A stretch of 64,000 nucleotides of DNA from NCBI GenBank assembly GCA_035279905.1, contig DATEGZ010000113.1, positions 6,905-70,904 of the forward strand, read 5' to 3'. Shown here in pieces: positions 27,031 to 36,002 of this stretch. Positions within the stretch are counted from its first letter, which is position 1; every line of letters starts with the position of its first letter. Origin of the DNA: DATEGZ01 sp035279905 (GTDB taxonomy: Bacteria > Acidobacteriota > Vicinamibacteria > Vicinamibacterales > SCN-69-37). The position numbers were made by a program, and so were the translations under genes. The notes under the pieces were generated by a model. It was not told the DNA's origin, did not search any database, and saw only the letters and a program-made list of their open reading frames with translations.

Positions 27031-28500
27031 TCACTGACAATCGAACAGCGCCATGAAGCCGTAGTCCATGTGCAGTTGCATATGGCAGTGAAACAGCGAC
27101 AGGCCCGGCGCATCAGCTGTGAACTCGACGTCCATCTCTTGGTAGCCGCCGAGCATCACGACATCCTTGACCACGCCGCTCGTGTGATGGCCGGCAATCT
27201 GCGTCAGCTCGAAGCTGTGCCGATGTAGATGCATCGGGTGGATGTCGTCGCTGGCGTTCCGCATGTGCAGCCGATAGCGCTTGTCCCGGCGGATCTGGAA
27301 TCTGGGTGAGATCTTGTCCATGGAGAACGCCACGTCGTTGATGAGCCAGCGGTTGAACCCGTTCGCCGCTGCGTTGTCCTTTCGAAAGACCACATCGATC
27401 GTCTCTTCGGGCGCTAGCGGAGTTCCACTGGTCGTTCCGAAACGCGCGTAGTCCCACTTGAAGGGCGGCGGCGGCGTCCACTGCGGCTTGCCCTTCGCGC
27501 CGGCGTACTCAACGACGATGCCCATCCCATGGTCGCGGTCTTCGCCGACATCGCCGAGAACCCAGATGCCAGGATGAGTCATCGTGACCACGGCCGAGAC
27601 GCGCTCGCCTGTGCCAATCCACAAGACGGGCACCTTCGCGCGCGTCGGGACTGGATTGCCATCAAGTGCGACGACCTCGAACACGTGGCCCGGGAGCGCG
27701 AGGCTGCGGATTTCGGTGGCGCTGCCATTGATGACGTGCAGCAACACCCGTTGGCCCTCCTTCACCCGAATTGGGTCGCCATGGCCCAACATGCGCCCGT
27801 TGATCGAGAAGGCGTCGTAGCCGACTTCGAATCCGTGGGGCAGACCCTTCGCGAGCGATGCGCGCATCGCGGATTCACCAGTCGACTCGAGCTCCTTGTT
27901 CCGGTCGGTCGGCGACAGGAAGTCCATCGGCATATCGCCGCCGCGGCTGAACGAGGGTTCGAATTCTTTCAAGAGGAGAAAGATTTCTTGATCGTACGCC
28001 CCCGGGTTGTCCTTCGGTTCGATGTAGAGCGGGCCGACTTGGCCACCGTACTGCCCGGCTCGAAGGTCGGGGCCGGCGAACGCGTGCGTGTGATAGAAGC
28101 GCACGCCGGCGGGTCCCGGTGTGAACGTGATCCGCCGATGCCCGTGCGGGGCGATGAACGGCGTGCCTTCCTCAGCTGAGCCATCGACGTCAACGCCGAC
28201 GGTCTGTCCGTGCCAATGCAACTGCTCTGGCGTGTCGGTGTCGTTGTACAAATCGATCGTCACAGGCCGGCCCTCGCGCAAACGGATCAACGGACCGGGA
28301 AATTGGTTGTTGTAGAGCGTGGTCGCGATGATGCGGTCGGGGGCCAGTTCGACCAGGCCGGGCGCGATACGAATAGTGTAGTCGGCGGGTCCGGCCTCTT
28401 CCGATGCGCGCGGTTCAGACGATCGCCTGCAAGCGGTCGCACCGGCGGCGATTGCGGCAGCGCCGCTAACTTTGAGAAACGTCCGTCGATCGAGTCTCAC
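27031..28500 (-). CDS. Multicopper oxidase, secreted lipoprotein
   Basis: A 489-residue laccase-type enzyme, likely oxidising Cu(I) or phenolics on the outside of the inner membrane. The N-terminus MRLDRRTFLKVSGAA has a Tat-like RRTFLK motif and a lipobox-like ATAC (Cys24). The copper ligands are all visible: HWHGQ (95-97), FYHTHAF (137-139), HPMHLHRHSFEL near residue 415, and LFHCHMQLHMDYG (471-477), the last providing the type 1 Cys472 and Met478. Three cupredoxin domains are implied. The GTG start overlaps the TauE stop (GTGA), so both are translated together. Confidence 0.92.
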   Translation of the reverse strand: MRLDRRTFLKVSGAAAIAAGATACRRSSEPRASEEAGPADYTIRIAPGLVELAPDRIIATTLYNNQFPGPLIRLREGRPVTIDLYNDTDTPEQLHWHGQTVGVDVDGSAEEGTPFIAPHGHRRITFTPGPAGVRFYHTHAFAGPDLRAGQYGGQVGPLYIEPKDNPGAYDQEIFLLLKEFEPSFSRGGDMPMDFLSPTDRNKELESTGESAMRASLAKGLPHGFEVGYDAFSINGRMLGHGDPIRVKEGQRVLLHVINGSATEIRSLALPGHVFEVVALDGNPVPTRAKVPVLWIGTGERVSAVVTMTHPGIWVLGDVGEDRDHGMGIVVEYAGAKGKPQWTPPPPFKWDYARFGTTSGTPLAPEETIDVVFRKDNAAANGFNRWLINDVAFSMDKISPRFQIRRDKRYRLHMRNASDDIHPMHLHRHSFELTQIAGHHTSGVVKDVVMLGGYQEMDVEFTADAPGLSLFHCHMQLHMDYGFMALFDCQ

Positions 28501-29243
28501 GTCACACTCCTCAACGCGCCGATGCCGTTCATCAACATCGCGGCGCCAAGAATGGCCAGAAGCACCGCGAGGATAGGGCGAAATCGAGCCTCAGGGATGC
28601 GGCGAAGGAGCCGGCTGCCGAAAACCGTACCCATGATGACGCCCACCGTGGCCATCAGCACGGTGGGCCAGATGGCCAACACCTCGCGCCCTGACGTGAC
28701 AAGGTATACGGGCATTCGTGCGCCATCGACAATCAATCCGACGGCTGTGGCGGTGGCGACGAACGTCTGTCTCGGCAGGTCGACACCCAGTAACGCCGCT
28801 GAGCGAATGCCACCTTGGTTGCCAACTAGTCCGCCGAGAAGACCCGACAACGCACCCGCGATCCACGCCAGCGGGCCGTGGAATCGCATCTTCTTCGAAA
28901 GTCCGACGAGTTCGCTGACCCCAACGAACAGCAGGAGCAATCCGAACACGATCGTCAACCACGGGCTGCTGATCCATTCGTGGAGCAGAGCCCCGGTCAG
29001 TCCGCCGGCTGCGCTCGTCAGGCCAAACGTCAACAGTACGTGGCGATCGACTCGCTCCCGCATGACCCAGAATCGCAGCGCGGTGCCGATGACGTGAGGC
29101 ACCGAAACGGCCGCGACCGCGATCTTCGTGCTGACTTGTAGGCCAACGATCGGTGTCAGGAGACTGCCAATCCCGAATCCCGTCACGGACGCAATTGCGC
29201 CAGCAATCGTCCCGGCGACAGTGACCAGCGCGTTGAACCTCAT
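28497..29243 (-). CDS. TauE/SafE-family permease
   Basis: A 248-residue inner-membrane protein with eight hydrophobic segments. The N-terminal FNALVTVAGTIAGAIASVTGFGIGSLLTP and central GGLVGNQGGIRSAALLG are TauE/SafE (UPF0721) signatures. The family exports sulfite, sulfoacetate or related anions in some members; others have unknown substrates. Here it is coupled to a multicopper oxidase and follows an RND operon on the same strand, 89 nt after the adaptor gene, so it may contribute to sulfur or metal-thiolate efflux. That role is inferred. Confidence 0.88.
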   Translation of the reverse strand: MRFNALVTVAGTIAGAIASVTGFGIGSLLTPIVGLQVSTKIAVAAVSVPHVIGTALRFWVMRERVDRHVLLTFGLTSAAGGLTGALLHEWISSPWLTIVFGLLLLFVGVSELVGLSKKMRFHGPLAWIAGALSGLLGGLVGNQGGIRSAALLGVDLPRQTFVATATAVGLIVDGARMPVYLVTSGREVLAIWPTVLMATVGVIMGTVFGSRLLRRIPEARFRPILAVLLAILGAAMLMNGIGALRSVT

Positions 29244-29332
29244 GGTCAGAGAGAACTCTTCTTGAGGTTATCCGAAAGGGGCAGTCCGCCTTCGTAGGTC
29301 AGATCGGCGAACAGATTGACGACGTCATCGGG

Positions 29333-30508
29333 CTACGTCGCCGGCTTGGCTTCCTTCACCCGCACTTCTGTCCCGGCGCGCAATTCATCCGTGCCGCGCG
29401 CGGCAATCACGTCGCCGGCGTGGACATCGCCGACGATTTCGACAAGAGCACCCGAGGCGACACCCGTCTTGACGTCCACCCATTCCGTCCGCCCATCCCG
29501 AACTCGGATGACGAAGGTGCGCCCGGTCGTGCTCGCGACACTCGCAGGCGGCACGAGCAGTGACGGACCCGTTCGATGGACCGGCCAATGCACCTGACAG
29601 AACGTCCCTGGGGCGAGACGGCCACCTTTATTTGTGACGTCGAGCTCGACCGCCATGGTCCGCGTGCTCACATCGACCGCGCTCGCGATACGCGCCACCT
29701 TGCCGGAGAAGGATTCGGTGGGATACGCCGCGACCGTGAACGACACGTCCGTGCCCGATACGACATTTGCTGTGTACGCCTCAGGTACTGGAATCACGAC
29801 GCGGAGGCGGCTCGCATCAACAATGCGAACGATCGGCGCTTGCGCGCCCGCCCCGCTGTTCGGACCGACGAGGGCGCCGGGATGGATGTTCCGTTCGGTG
29901 ACGACGCCGTCAAAGGGCGCCGTGACCTTCAAGTAGTCTTCCATGCGCGTCACGGAATTGAGCGCCTGACGCGCCGATTCCACATTCTGCTCGGCGGCGG
30001 TCACCTGTCCACGATCTGCTTCGACCACCTTTTGCGCCAGCATCAGCTCGTTGCCCGCCACGACACCGGGCGTCGCGGACGCGGCCTTCAACTTGTCGAA
30101 GGTGCTGCTGTCCGCGTCCGCCTTCGCATGAACCGCACCCAGTTGCGCCTGGGCGCTCTGGAATTTCGACTGCGCCTCCGAGCGCTGCGCGACGAGTTCG
30201 GGCGCCTCCAGCACGGCGATGACCTCGCCGGCGCGCACCCGCGATCCGCGATCGACGCGAATCGTCTGTACGAATCCCGTCACGCGGGGATAGATCGCGA
30301 CGGTTTCGTACGCGGTGATCTCGCTCGGAAGCGACAACGTCACGTTGATCGGTTGTTCCACGACCCGGACCACATCGATGGTCGGCGGGCCGGCTGGCGC
30401 GGCCTTCTCCAGAGGCGCGCCGTTCGACCCGTGGCATCCCGCCAACGCGAGCACGACAGAGACCACTCCCGCGAGCCGCGCGTGTCGAACGCCGATGTCG
30501 ATCGTCAT
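29333..30508 (-). CDS. RND efflux periplasmic adaptor (HlyD/AcrA type)
   Basis: A 391-residue lipoprotein-like adaptor: signal VVSVLALAGCHGSN with lipobox LAGC. It has the biotinyl-lipoyl halves TVAIYPRVTGFVQTIRVDRG and APFDGVVTERNIHPGALVG flanking an alpha-hairpin (about residues 105-185), then the beta-barrel and membrane-proximal domains. It joins the pump at 30505 to the channel at 33673. It is the last of three genes (channel, pump, adaptor), overlapping the pump stop by ATGA. Metal-type HMBD or YtkA modules are absent, so the substrate may be an organic compound. Confidence 0.9.
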   Translation of the reverse strand: MTIDIGVRHARLAGVVSVVLALAGCHGSNGAPLEKAAPAGPPTIDVVRVVEQPINVTLSLPSEITAYETVAIYPRVTGFVQTIRVDRGSRVRAGEVIAVLEAPELVAQRSEAQSKFQSAQAQLGAVHAKADADSSTFDKLKAASATPGVVAGNELMLAQKVVEADRGQVTAAEQNVESARQALNSVTRMEDYLKVTAPFDGVVTERNIHPGALVGPNSGAGAQAPIVRIVDASRLRVVIPVPEAYTANVVSGTDVSFTVAAYPTESFSGKVARIASAVDVSTRTMAVELDVTNKGGRLAPGTFCQVHWPVHRTGPSLLVPPASVASTTGRTFVIRVRDGRTEWVDVKTGVASGALVEIVGDVHAGDVIAARGTDELRAGTEVRVKEAKPAT

Positions 30509-33500
30509 ACGGTTCCTTGCGCGCGGTAGGCGCTGTCCGGGTCGTCGGGATCGAGCGACGGCGAGGCCGCGCTGGCCGATCGCTGGACTAATGAGTAGAC
30601 CGAGGGCAACACGATCAGGGTAGCGAAGGTGGCGGCCGCGAGGCCGCCGATCACGGCGCGGCCAAGTGGCGCCGTCGCTTCGGCGCCTTCGCCAAAGGCG
30701 AGCGCCATCGGCACCATGCCGGCGATCATGGCGGCGCTCGTCATCAGCACCGGCCGCATGCGCGCGCGCGCCGCGTGAATGGCGGTGTGGTCGGGAGATG
30801 CCCCATGGCGACGAGCGTGTTCGGCAAATGTGACCAGCAGAATGGCGTTCGCCACCGCCACGCCAATCGCCATGATCGCGCCCATGAACGACTGCACGTT
30901 GACCGTTGTCCGGGTGACGGCGAGCATCAGTACGACGCCCATCAAGGTCGCGGGCACCGTCGAGATGACGACGAAGGCGAGTCGCAGCGATTGAAAGTTC
31001 GCGGCTAGGAGCAAGAAAATCACTACCACTGCGACGACCAGGCCCGCGGTGATGTTGGTGAACGTCTCACGCATGGCGGCGATCTGACCACGCACCGCCA
31101 CCTGAGTCGCTCGCGGTGGCGCGCCGGCGGCCACGATGGCGCGATCGACCCGCGTGCTGATTCGGCCGAGATCCTCCCCGGAGACGTTGGCGGTCAAACT
31201 GATCATGCGCTGGCCGTTCACACGGTCGTACTCCCCGACAATCGTGGTGTTTTCGACGCGTGCGACATCTCCGAGCAGTGGATGCGAGCGGCGATCCGCG
31301 CTGACCGGCACGGCGCGCAGGTCATCGAGCGTCGTCATCTGCGGCTGGGGCACCTCGATCTGGACCTGGAACGCAATCCCAGTACGCGGATCGGCCCAGA
31401 AATTGGGGGCGACGAAGCGGCTCGAGGACGTCGAGGCGGCGAACGACCGGCCAATCTGATCCACCGTCACGCCGAGTTGCCCGGCCATCTGCCGGTTCAC
31501 GTCGACTTGAATCGCGGGGTAGTCGAGGGTCTGCCCGAACTGCAGATCCCGGAGCGTGGGAATCTTCGCGAGCTGGTCGCGTAATGTGGCGGCGAACGTT
31601 CGGCTCGCCGCGAAATCGGGACCCATCACGGCCACTTCCACTGGCGTGGGAACGCCGAAGTTCATGATCCGGCTCACGATGTCGCCAGGTTCGAACGAGA
31701 ACTGGGCGGTCGGAAACCGGTCGTGGAACCGGCGTCGGAGATCCTCTTCGAAGGGTCCGAGCGATAGCTTCGCCTCGGGCCGGAGCGCCACTTGCAAGAC
31801 GCCTTCGTGCGAGCCGCCGGTCCAGAGGAAGATCGTGTTGATGGGATACGACGATGGTTGGACGCCGACATAGCCGAGCGTGATATCGACATTCCCTGGA
31901 CCGGCCGCCCGGGAGATTTCGTCGAGCACACCCGTGGCTAACCGCTCGGTCGACTCGAATTTCGTCCCGGCGGGCGCCCGAAACCGCAACTGGAACAGAT
32001 TCCCACCGGCAGAGGGAAAAATCTCGCGGCCGAGGGTCAGGCCGACAACTGCGGTCACTGCGACAGTGACGAGCACATACAACGTGACCAGCGTGCCGCG
32101 CCAGGGCGCGAGGCGATGTAGAACGTGGGCGAGACGATTCCGAAGCCGCTCGACCCAATCGTGCGGGTGCGACTGGTCCGAGGGCGCCACTCGATGCTTC
32201 GCCAGGAGCCATACAGAAAGCACCGGGACGAGTGAGCCCGACAGGAAAAACGACGCGACCATGGCGAACCCGACCGCCAGCGCCAAAGGTACGAAGAGTG
32301 ACCGCGACACGCCGGTCATGAAGAACGACGGGACGAATACCGCGACGACCGAGAGCATCGCGAGAAACTGCGGCACCAGGACTTCGCCGCTGGCGTCCAG
32401 GACCCCGCGCGCGATGGGGGTCCCGCGCGCGAGATGCGTATGAATATTCTCGATCGCGACCGTGGCCTCATCGACGAGAATGCCGACGGCGAGCGCCAGA
32501 CCGCCGAGCGTCATGATGTTGATCGTGTGGCCGACGCCCCAGAGCGCGACGACGGCGGCGAGCAGGGCAAAGGGAATCGTGAGGACGACGATGCCGGCGC
32601 TGCGCCAATCGCGGAGGAAGAGCAGGACCATCAGACCGGTCAGCAGCGCCCCGAGGGCCGCTTCACGGAGCACGGACTGCAACGCGCCCGAGACGTTCCG
32701 CGATTGATCGAGCTCGTAACTCACCTTGATGTCGTCGGGCACCAACGCCTGGAACCGACCGAGATTCGCTTTCACCTCGCTGACGACCGTCAAGGTTGAG
32801 GCGTCCGGCCGCTTGGTGACCGGAATGTAGACCGCGCGGCGACCGTTGACGAGGGCGTACGCGGTCGGGATATCCGAGCTGTCGCTGACCGAGCCAATGT
32901 CGCGAATTGACACGGGCGGGCCAGCGCCCGTTCGAATCGGCAGATCGAGAAGATCGCTGATGTTCGAGACGACCGAGTTGATCGGTGAGATGCGCGTTTC
33001 GTCCCCGATGTTCACGCTCCCGGACGGCATGATCACGTTCCCGGCACTGACGGCGCGAATGACCTCCTCTGGCGCCATGCCATACGACCGCAACCGATCC
33101 GGATCGACACGAATCACGATCGTGCGCTGGCTGCCGCCGAACGGGGGCGGTGACGTCAGCCCTGGCAGGGTCGCGAATTGCGGTCGAACGCGATTGAGCG
33201 CGAGGTCCTGGATTTCGCTGAGGCTGCGGCTCTCGCTGGAGAACACCAAGTATCCGACGGGCACGGTGCCGGCGTCGAAGCGCATGATGAAAGGTCCGAC
33301 CGTGCCCGCCGGCATGAAGGCGCGGGCGCGGTTGACGTAGGCGATCGTCTGGGCGAGCGCCTCGGCCATGTCGGTGCCGGGATGAAACGTCAGCTTCAAG
33401 AGACCGGTGTTCTGGATCGACTTCGACTCGACGCTTTCGATGCCGTTGATGTAGAGGAAATGGTACTCGTAGTAGTAGACGAGAAACCCTTCCATCTGTG

Positions 33501-33669
33501 CCGGACTCATGCCGCCGTACGGTTGCGCGACATAAATCACCGGGAGGTTCAGATCCGGAAAAATATCTGCGCGCATGCGCGTGAGCGCAAATCCGGCCGT
33601 CAGGCCCATGGCGACCATGGCCACGAGGATCGTGATCGGACGGCGAAGCGCGACGCGAATGAGCCACAT
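30505..33669 (-). CDS. RND efflux permease (non-HME, multidrug-like)
   Basis: A 1054-residue inner-membrane pump. The N-terminal RADIFPDLNLPVIYVAQPYGG and the TM4 motif LAVGILVDEATVAIENIH, with Asp-Glu, differ from the HME motif VDASIVMVEN seen in the two metal pumps here. The C-terminal repeat contains AIMAIGVAVANAILLVTFAEH and ends RSASAASPSLDPDD. It probably exports organic toxins or lipophilic compounds. It is the middle gene of the PadR-adjacent operon (channel 33673, pump, adaptor 29333). No frameshift seen. Substrate unknown. Confidence 0.9.
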   Translation of the reverse strand: MWLIRVALRRPITILVAMVAMGLTAGFALTRMRADIFPDLNLPVIYVAQPYGGMSPAQMEGFLVYYYEYHFLYINGIESVESKSIQNTGLLKLTFHPGTDMAEALAQTIAYVNRARAFMPAGTVGPFIMRFDAGTVPVGYLVFSSESRSLSEIQDLALNRVRPQFATLPGLTSPPPFGGSQRTIVIRVDPDRLRSYGMAPEEVIRAVSAGNVIMPSGSVNIGDETRISPINSVVSNISDLLDLPIRTGAGPPVSIRDIGSVSDSSDIPTAYALVNGRRAVYIPVTKRPDASTLTVVSEVKANLGRFQALVPDDIKVSYELDQSRNVSGALQSVLREAALGALLTGLMVLLFLRDWRSAGIVVLTIPFALLAAVVALWGVGHTINIMTLGGLALAVGILVDEATVAIENIHTHLARGTPIARGVLDASGEVLVPQFLAMLSVVAVFVPSFFMTGVSRSLFVPLALAVGFAMVASFFLSGSLVPVLSVWLLAKHRVAPSDQSHPHDWVERLRNRLAHVLHRLAPWRGTLVTLYVLVTVAVTAVVGLTLGREIFPSAGGNLFQLRFRAPAGTKFESTERLATGVLDEISRAAGPGNVDITLGYVGVQPSSYPINTIFLWTGGSHEGVLQVALRPEAKLSLGPFEEDLRRRFHDRFPTAQFSFEPGDIVSRIMNFGVPTPVEVAVMGPDFAASRTFAATLRDQLAKIPTLRDLQFGQTLDYPAIQVDVNRQMAGQLGVTVDQIGRSFAASTSSSRFVAPNFWADPRTGIAFQVQIEVPQPQMTTLDDLRAVPVSADRRSHPLLGDVARVENTTIVGEYDRVNGQRMISLTANVSGEDLGRISTRVDRAIVAAGAPPRATQVAVRGQIAAMRETFTNITAGLVVAVVVIFLLLAANFQSLRLAFVVISTVPATLMGVVLMLAVTRTTVNVQSFMGAIMAIGVAVANAILLVTFAEHARRHGASPDHTAIHAARARMRPVLMTSAAMIAGMVPMALAFGEGAEATAPLGRAVIGGLAAATFATLIVLPSVYSLVQRSASAASPSLDPDDPDSAYRAQGTV

Positions 33670-33672
33670 GAT

Positions 33673-35094
33673 TCAGCGACCTCCGGAACCGTGGAGTAGC
33701 GCCACGAACGGCGCGAGGTCGCCGCGCGCTGCGGCTTGAGCGAGCAAGGCCCGCCAGATGTCCACATGGGCCAATCGATCTTGGAACTCGGCTTGCGCCA
33801 GCAGGTTTTGCGTGTCCGCGACTTCCACGAGACTTGCGAGGCCGGCGTCGTACCGAGCCCGTGCCTGCGACTCGCTCTGCTGCGCAGCGGTCAATTGTAC
33901 GGGCGTGTTGGCGGCGACTTCGCGGGCGGCTCGGAGCAGAACGGCCGCCGTCTGCTGTTGAGTCGAGACCGTCAAGACCGATTCGTCGTACAGCGCCGCT
34001 TCGGCGCGTTCGGTCGCGGCGGCGGCGCGCTGGCGCGCATGCAAGCTCGAGAAGTCGAACACGTTCGGCATGACCACTTGGAAACCCACCGCCCAATTGG
34101 CGCGATCGAGACCGAGCCCAGTCAACCCGCCGTCGAAAGGGCCAGTCGTGCTGGCGCCGCTGCCACGGGCAAACACGCTGGACAGTAGATACACGCGAGG
34201 AAGATCCGTCCGGGCGAGCACCGTTTCTTGCGCGCGTGCAAAATCCACGGCCGCGGCATGCACCTGAATGAAAGGATGGACCGTGACGGCGGTCACCGAA
34301 GGGATCTCTGGTGGTGACTGATCCATCAAATGTGCGGCATCAATGGTGATGGTCCCGGCGGTGACACCGAGCAGCCGCGCGAGCGAGATGCGTGCCTGAT
34401 CAAGTGCGGCCTGCACCTGGACAAGACGGGTGCGGGCCGCCGCCCGTTCGGCGTCGATCCGGGACGCGTCAGCGCCCGGGCGCAGCTGGTTGTCGACAAG
34501 TGCATGGACACTCCGTGCCAGCACCTCACGCCGGTCGACGTCGGCTTGCGCCGCTGTCACGGCCTGCTCAGCGGCGACCGCCGCAAGGAACGCGATGCCG
34601 ACGGCGCTCTCGACGTCCAGCTGCGTCAACGCTGCCGTCGCTCGTGCGCGAGTGACCGTGGCCTCCGCGCCGGTGACCGTCGCGCCTCGAAGTCCGAAGT
34701 CGAACGGTTCCCACGTGAACAGTGCTCCGACGGCGCTGCTCCAAACGCTGTCGCCCGACGCGGAGGCTAGAACGGGCCCTGACAGCGCAGGTATTACGGA
34801 TTGCGGCAGAACCTGACCGAACACATTGTTCGCCGTGCCGCGGTTCGACTGCCAGAGCGAGTCAAGGCGTGGGAGATAGGCCGTCCGAGCGACGTCAACG
34901 CCGGCCGCGGACGCGTTGAGCTGTTCGGCTGCGGCCTTGATGGTTGGATAGTGATCGAGCGCGTACTGGAGGGCCTGATCCAGCGTCAACGACCCAGCAG
35001 GCGCGCTGGTCCCGCCGAGCGTCTGCGCCAACGCCGCGCTCGACGCCAGCAGTGCGCACACGACTGTGGCCAGGTCTAGAACACGTCGGATCAT
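33673..35094 (-). CDS. TolC-family outer-membrane channel
   Basis: A 473-residue outer-membrane factor. The ATG at 35094 is chosen because it starts MIRRVLDLATVVCALLASSAALAQ, a clean signal peptide ending AxA; the 61-codon extension upstream has no RBS and covers the intergenic region. OEP repeats occupy about residues 35-240 and 250-460 (SLTLDQALQYALDHYP, AAQQSESQARARYDAGLASL). It is first in the operon with the pump 3 nt behind it, divergent from the PadR gene, which is the likely regulator. Confidence 0.9.
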   Translation of the reverse strand: MIRRVLDLATVVCALLASSAALAQTLGGTSAPAGSLTLDQALQYALDHYPTIKAAAEQLNASAAGVDVARTAYLPRLDSLWQSNRGTANNVFGQVLPQSVIPALSGPVLASASGDSVWSSAVGALFTWEPFDFGLRGATVTGAEATVTRARATAALTQLDVESAVGIAFLAAVAAEQAVTAAQADVDRREVLARSVHALVDNQLRPGADASRIDAERAAARTRLVQVQAALDQARISLARLLGVTAGTITIDAAHLMDQSPPEIPSVTAVTVHPFIQVHAAAVDFARAQETVLARTDLPRVYLLSSVFARGSGASTTGPFDGGLTGLGLDRANWAVGFQVVMPNVFDFSSLHARQRAAAATERAEAALYDESVLTVSTQQQTAAVLLRAAREVAANTPVQLTAAQQSESQARARYDAGLASLVEVADTQNLLAQAEFQDRLAHVDIWRALLAQAAARGDLAPFVALLHGSGGR

Positions 35095-35151
35095 CACGTC
35101 CTCGGCAACATGGGAATCAAGGCCTGGACCGCGGCTGCCACTATATCGTAG

Positions 35152-35163
35152 TCCGATGTCGGA
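35152..35163. promoter_or_regulatory. Short inverted repeat in the PadR / RND divergent promoter region
   Basis: TCCGA-TG-TCGGA in the 149-bp region between the two divergent genes, a possible PadR operator. Only one such site was found. It overlaps a potential -10 (TACGATATA) for the minus-strand operon. Confidence 0.3.
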
Positions 35164-35243
35164 TTCAGAGATTGGAGCTGCCACAACGCGATTTACGATT
35201 GAATTCGCCGTCTCCATGCGAGACACTACGGGCCGTCGTCCCA

Positions 35244-35603
35244 ATGCGCAATCGGATCCAACGGTCGGGGCCGCCATACGTGCGGCTACGTCGCGACGCC
35301 AGCCGCGAAATCCTCCTGAGCTTTTGGAAGATTCACATCCTCCATCACGCCGCCGAGCATCCAGTCGTCGGGCAATGGATGATGGAAGAACTTCGTGAGC
35401 ACGGATACGCCGTCAGTCCTGGCACGCTCTATCCCGTCCTCAAGCGAATGGAGCGCCGCGGCTGGCTACGCAGCCATGCCGACCCCGACGGAGGCCGCCG
35501 AGCCCGGCGCGAGTATGTCTTGACCGCGCAGGGACGACGAGTCCTCAGCCTCGTCCGGCGGTTTCTCGGCGAGCTGAAAGCGGAAGTCCGTCCGACGAGA
35601 TAG
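35244..35603 (+). CDS. PadR-family transcriptional regulator
   Basis: A 119-residue winged-helix repressor. The ATG at 35244 gives MRNRIQRSG followed by REILLSFWKIHILHHAAEHPV, GYAVSPGTLYPVLKRMERRGWL and REYVLTAQGRRVL, matching the PadR N-domain (the last helices GTLYPVLKRMERRG form the recognition region). PadR proteins repress transport genes and release on binding phenolics or drugs. It is divergent from the channel-pump-adaptor operon at 29333-35094, whose likely regulator it is. No metal-ligand cluster (Cys/His) is visible, so it is unlikely to be a metal sensor. Confidence 0.9.
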   Translation: MRNRIQRSGPPYVRLRRDASREILLSFWKIHILHHAAEHPVVGQWMMEELREHGYAVSPGTLYPVLKRMERRGWLRSHADPDGGRRARREYVLTAQGRRVLSLVRRFLGELKAEVRPTR

Positions 35604-35619
35604 CTTCCTTTTCTTGGTG

Positions 35620-35625
35620 CATAAT
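35620..35625 (+). promoter_or_regulatory. Putative -10 (CATAAT), leaderless-type
   Basis: CATAAT ends 6 nt before the GTG at 35632, the same spacing as at 17731 and 7921. No -35 is evident. Confidence 0.35.
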
Positions 35626-35631
35626 CCTCAC

Positions 35632-35916
35632 GTGAGGCGCCTGCTGGCCGCGTGTCTGCTCGTCGTGTTCGCCGCGCTGGCGACGGCCGATACCTTCGCC
35701 TGCCCTGACGGCTGTCAGACGGCTGCCTCCCCGACAGCGGCCGAGCACAGCAACGCCACCGGCAACTGTGTGTTCTGCACGGGTGGCTTGGTGACGTTCG
35801 CGATTGCTCCCGTCCCCACGCCCCGATTCGTCTCGTTGCCGTCAGCTGACCTCGGCACGCCGCCTCCGCCTCTCCGCCTTCCGGTCTCGCTCGATCACCC
35901 TCCGCGCGCGCTGTAG
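35632..35916 (+). CDS. Small secreted Cys protein heading Czc-type operon
   Basis: A 94-residue protein starting at GTG 35632 (VRRLLAACLLVVFAALATA is a signal peptide; earlier in-frame starts lie inside the promoter). The mature chain has CPDGC near residues 25-29 and GNCVFCTGG near 45-53, two CxxC-type pairs that could bind a metal, and a Pro-rich end (PPPPLRLPVSLDHPP). It is similar in plan to the small proteins at 10895 and 17731. The CzcCBA-type operon begins 87 nt later on the same strand. The family is unrecognised. Confidence 0.55.
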   Translation: MRRLLAACLLVVFAALATADTFACPDGCQTAASPTAAEHSNATGNCVFCTGGLVTFAIAPVPTPRFVSLPSADLGTPPPPLRLPVSLDHPPRAL

Positions 35917-36002
35917 GTCTTCAATTCCATCCTTCGATTTGAAGCCTTCGGCGTCTACGGCGCCAGAAGCGCGTGGTTTCGTGTTCTCGCCTGGAGGACG
36001 TC

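Noticed and set aside
32663..34096. 477-codon minus-strand frame
   Set aside because: It overlaps the RND pump and the TolC gene in another frame; Arg-rich with no motif.
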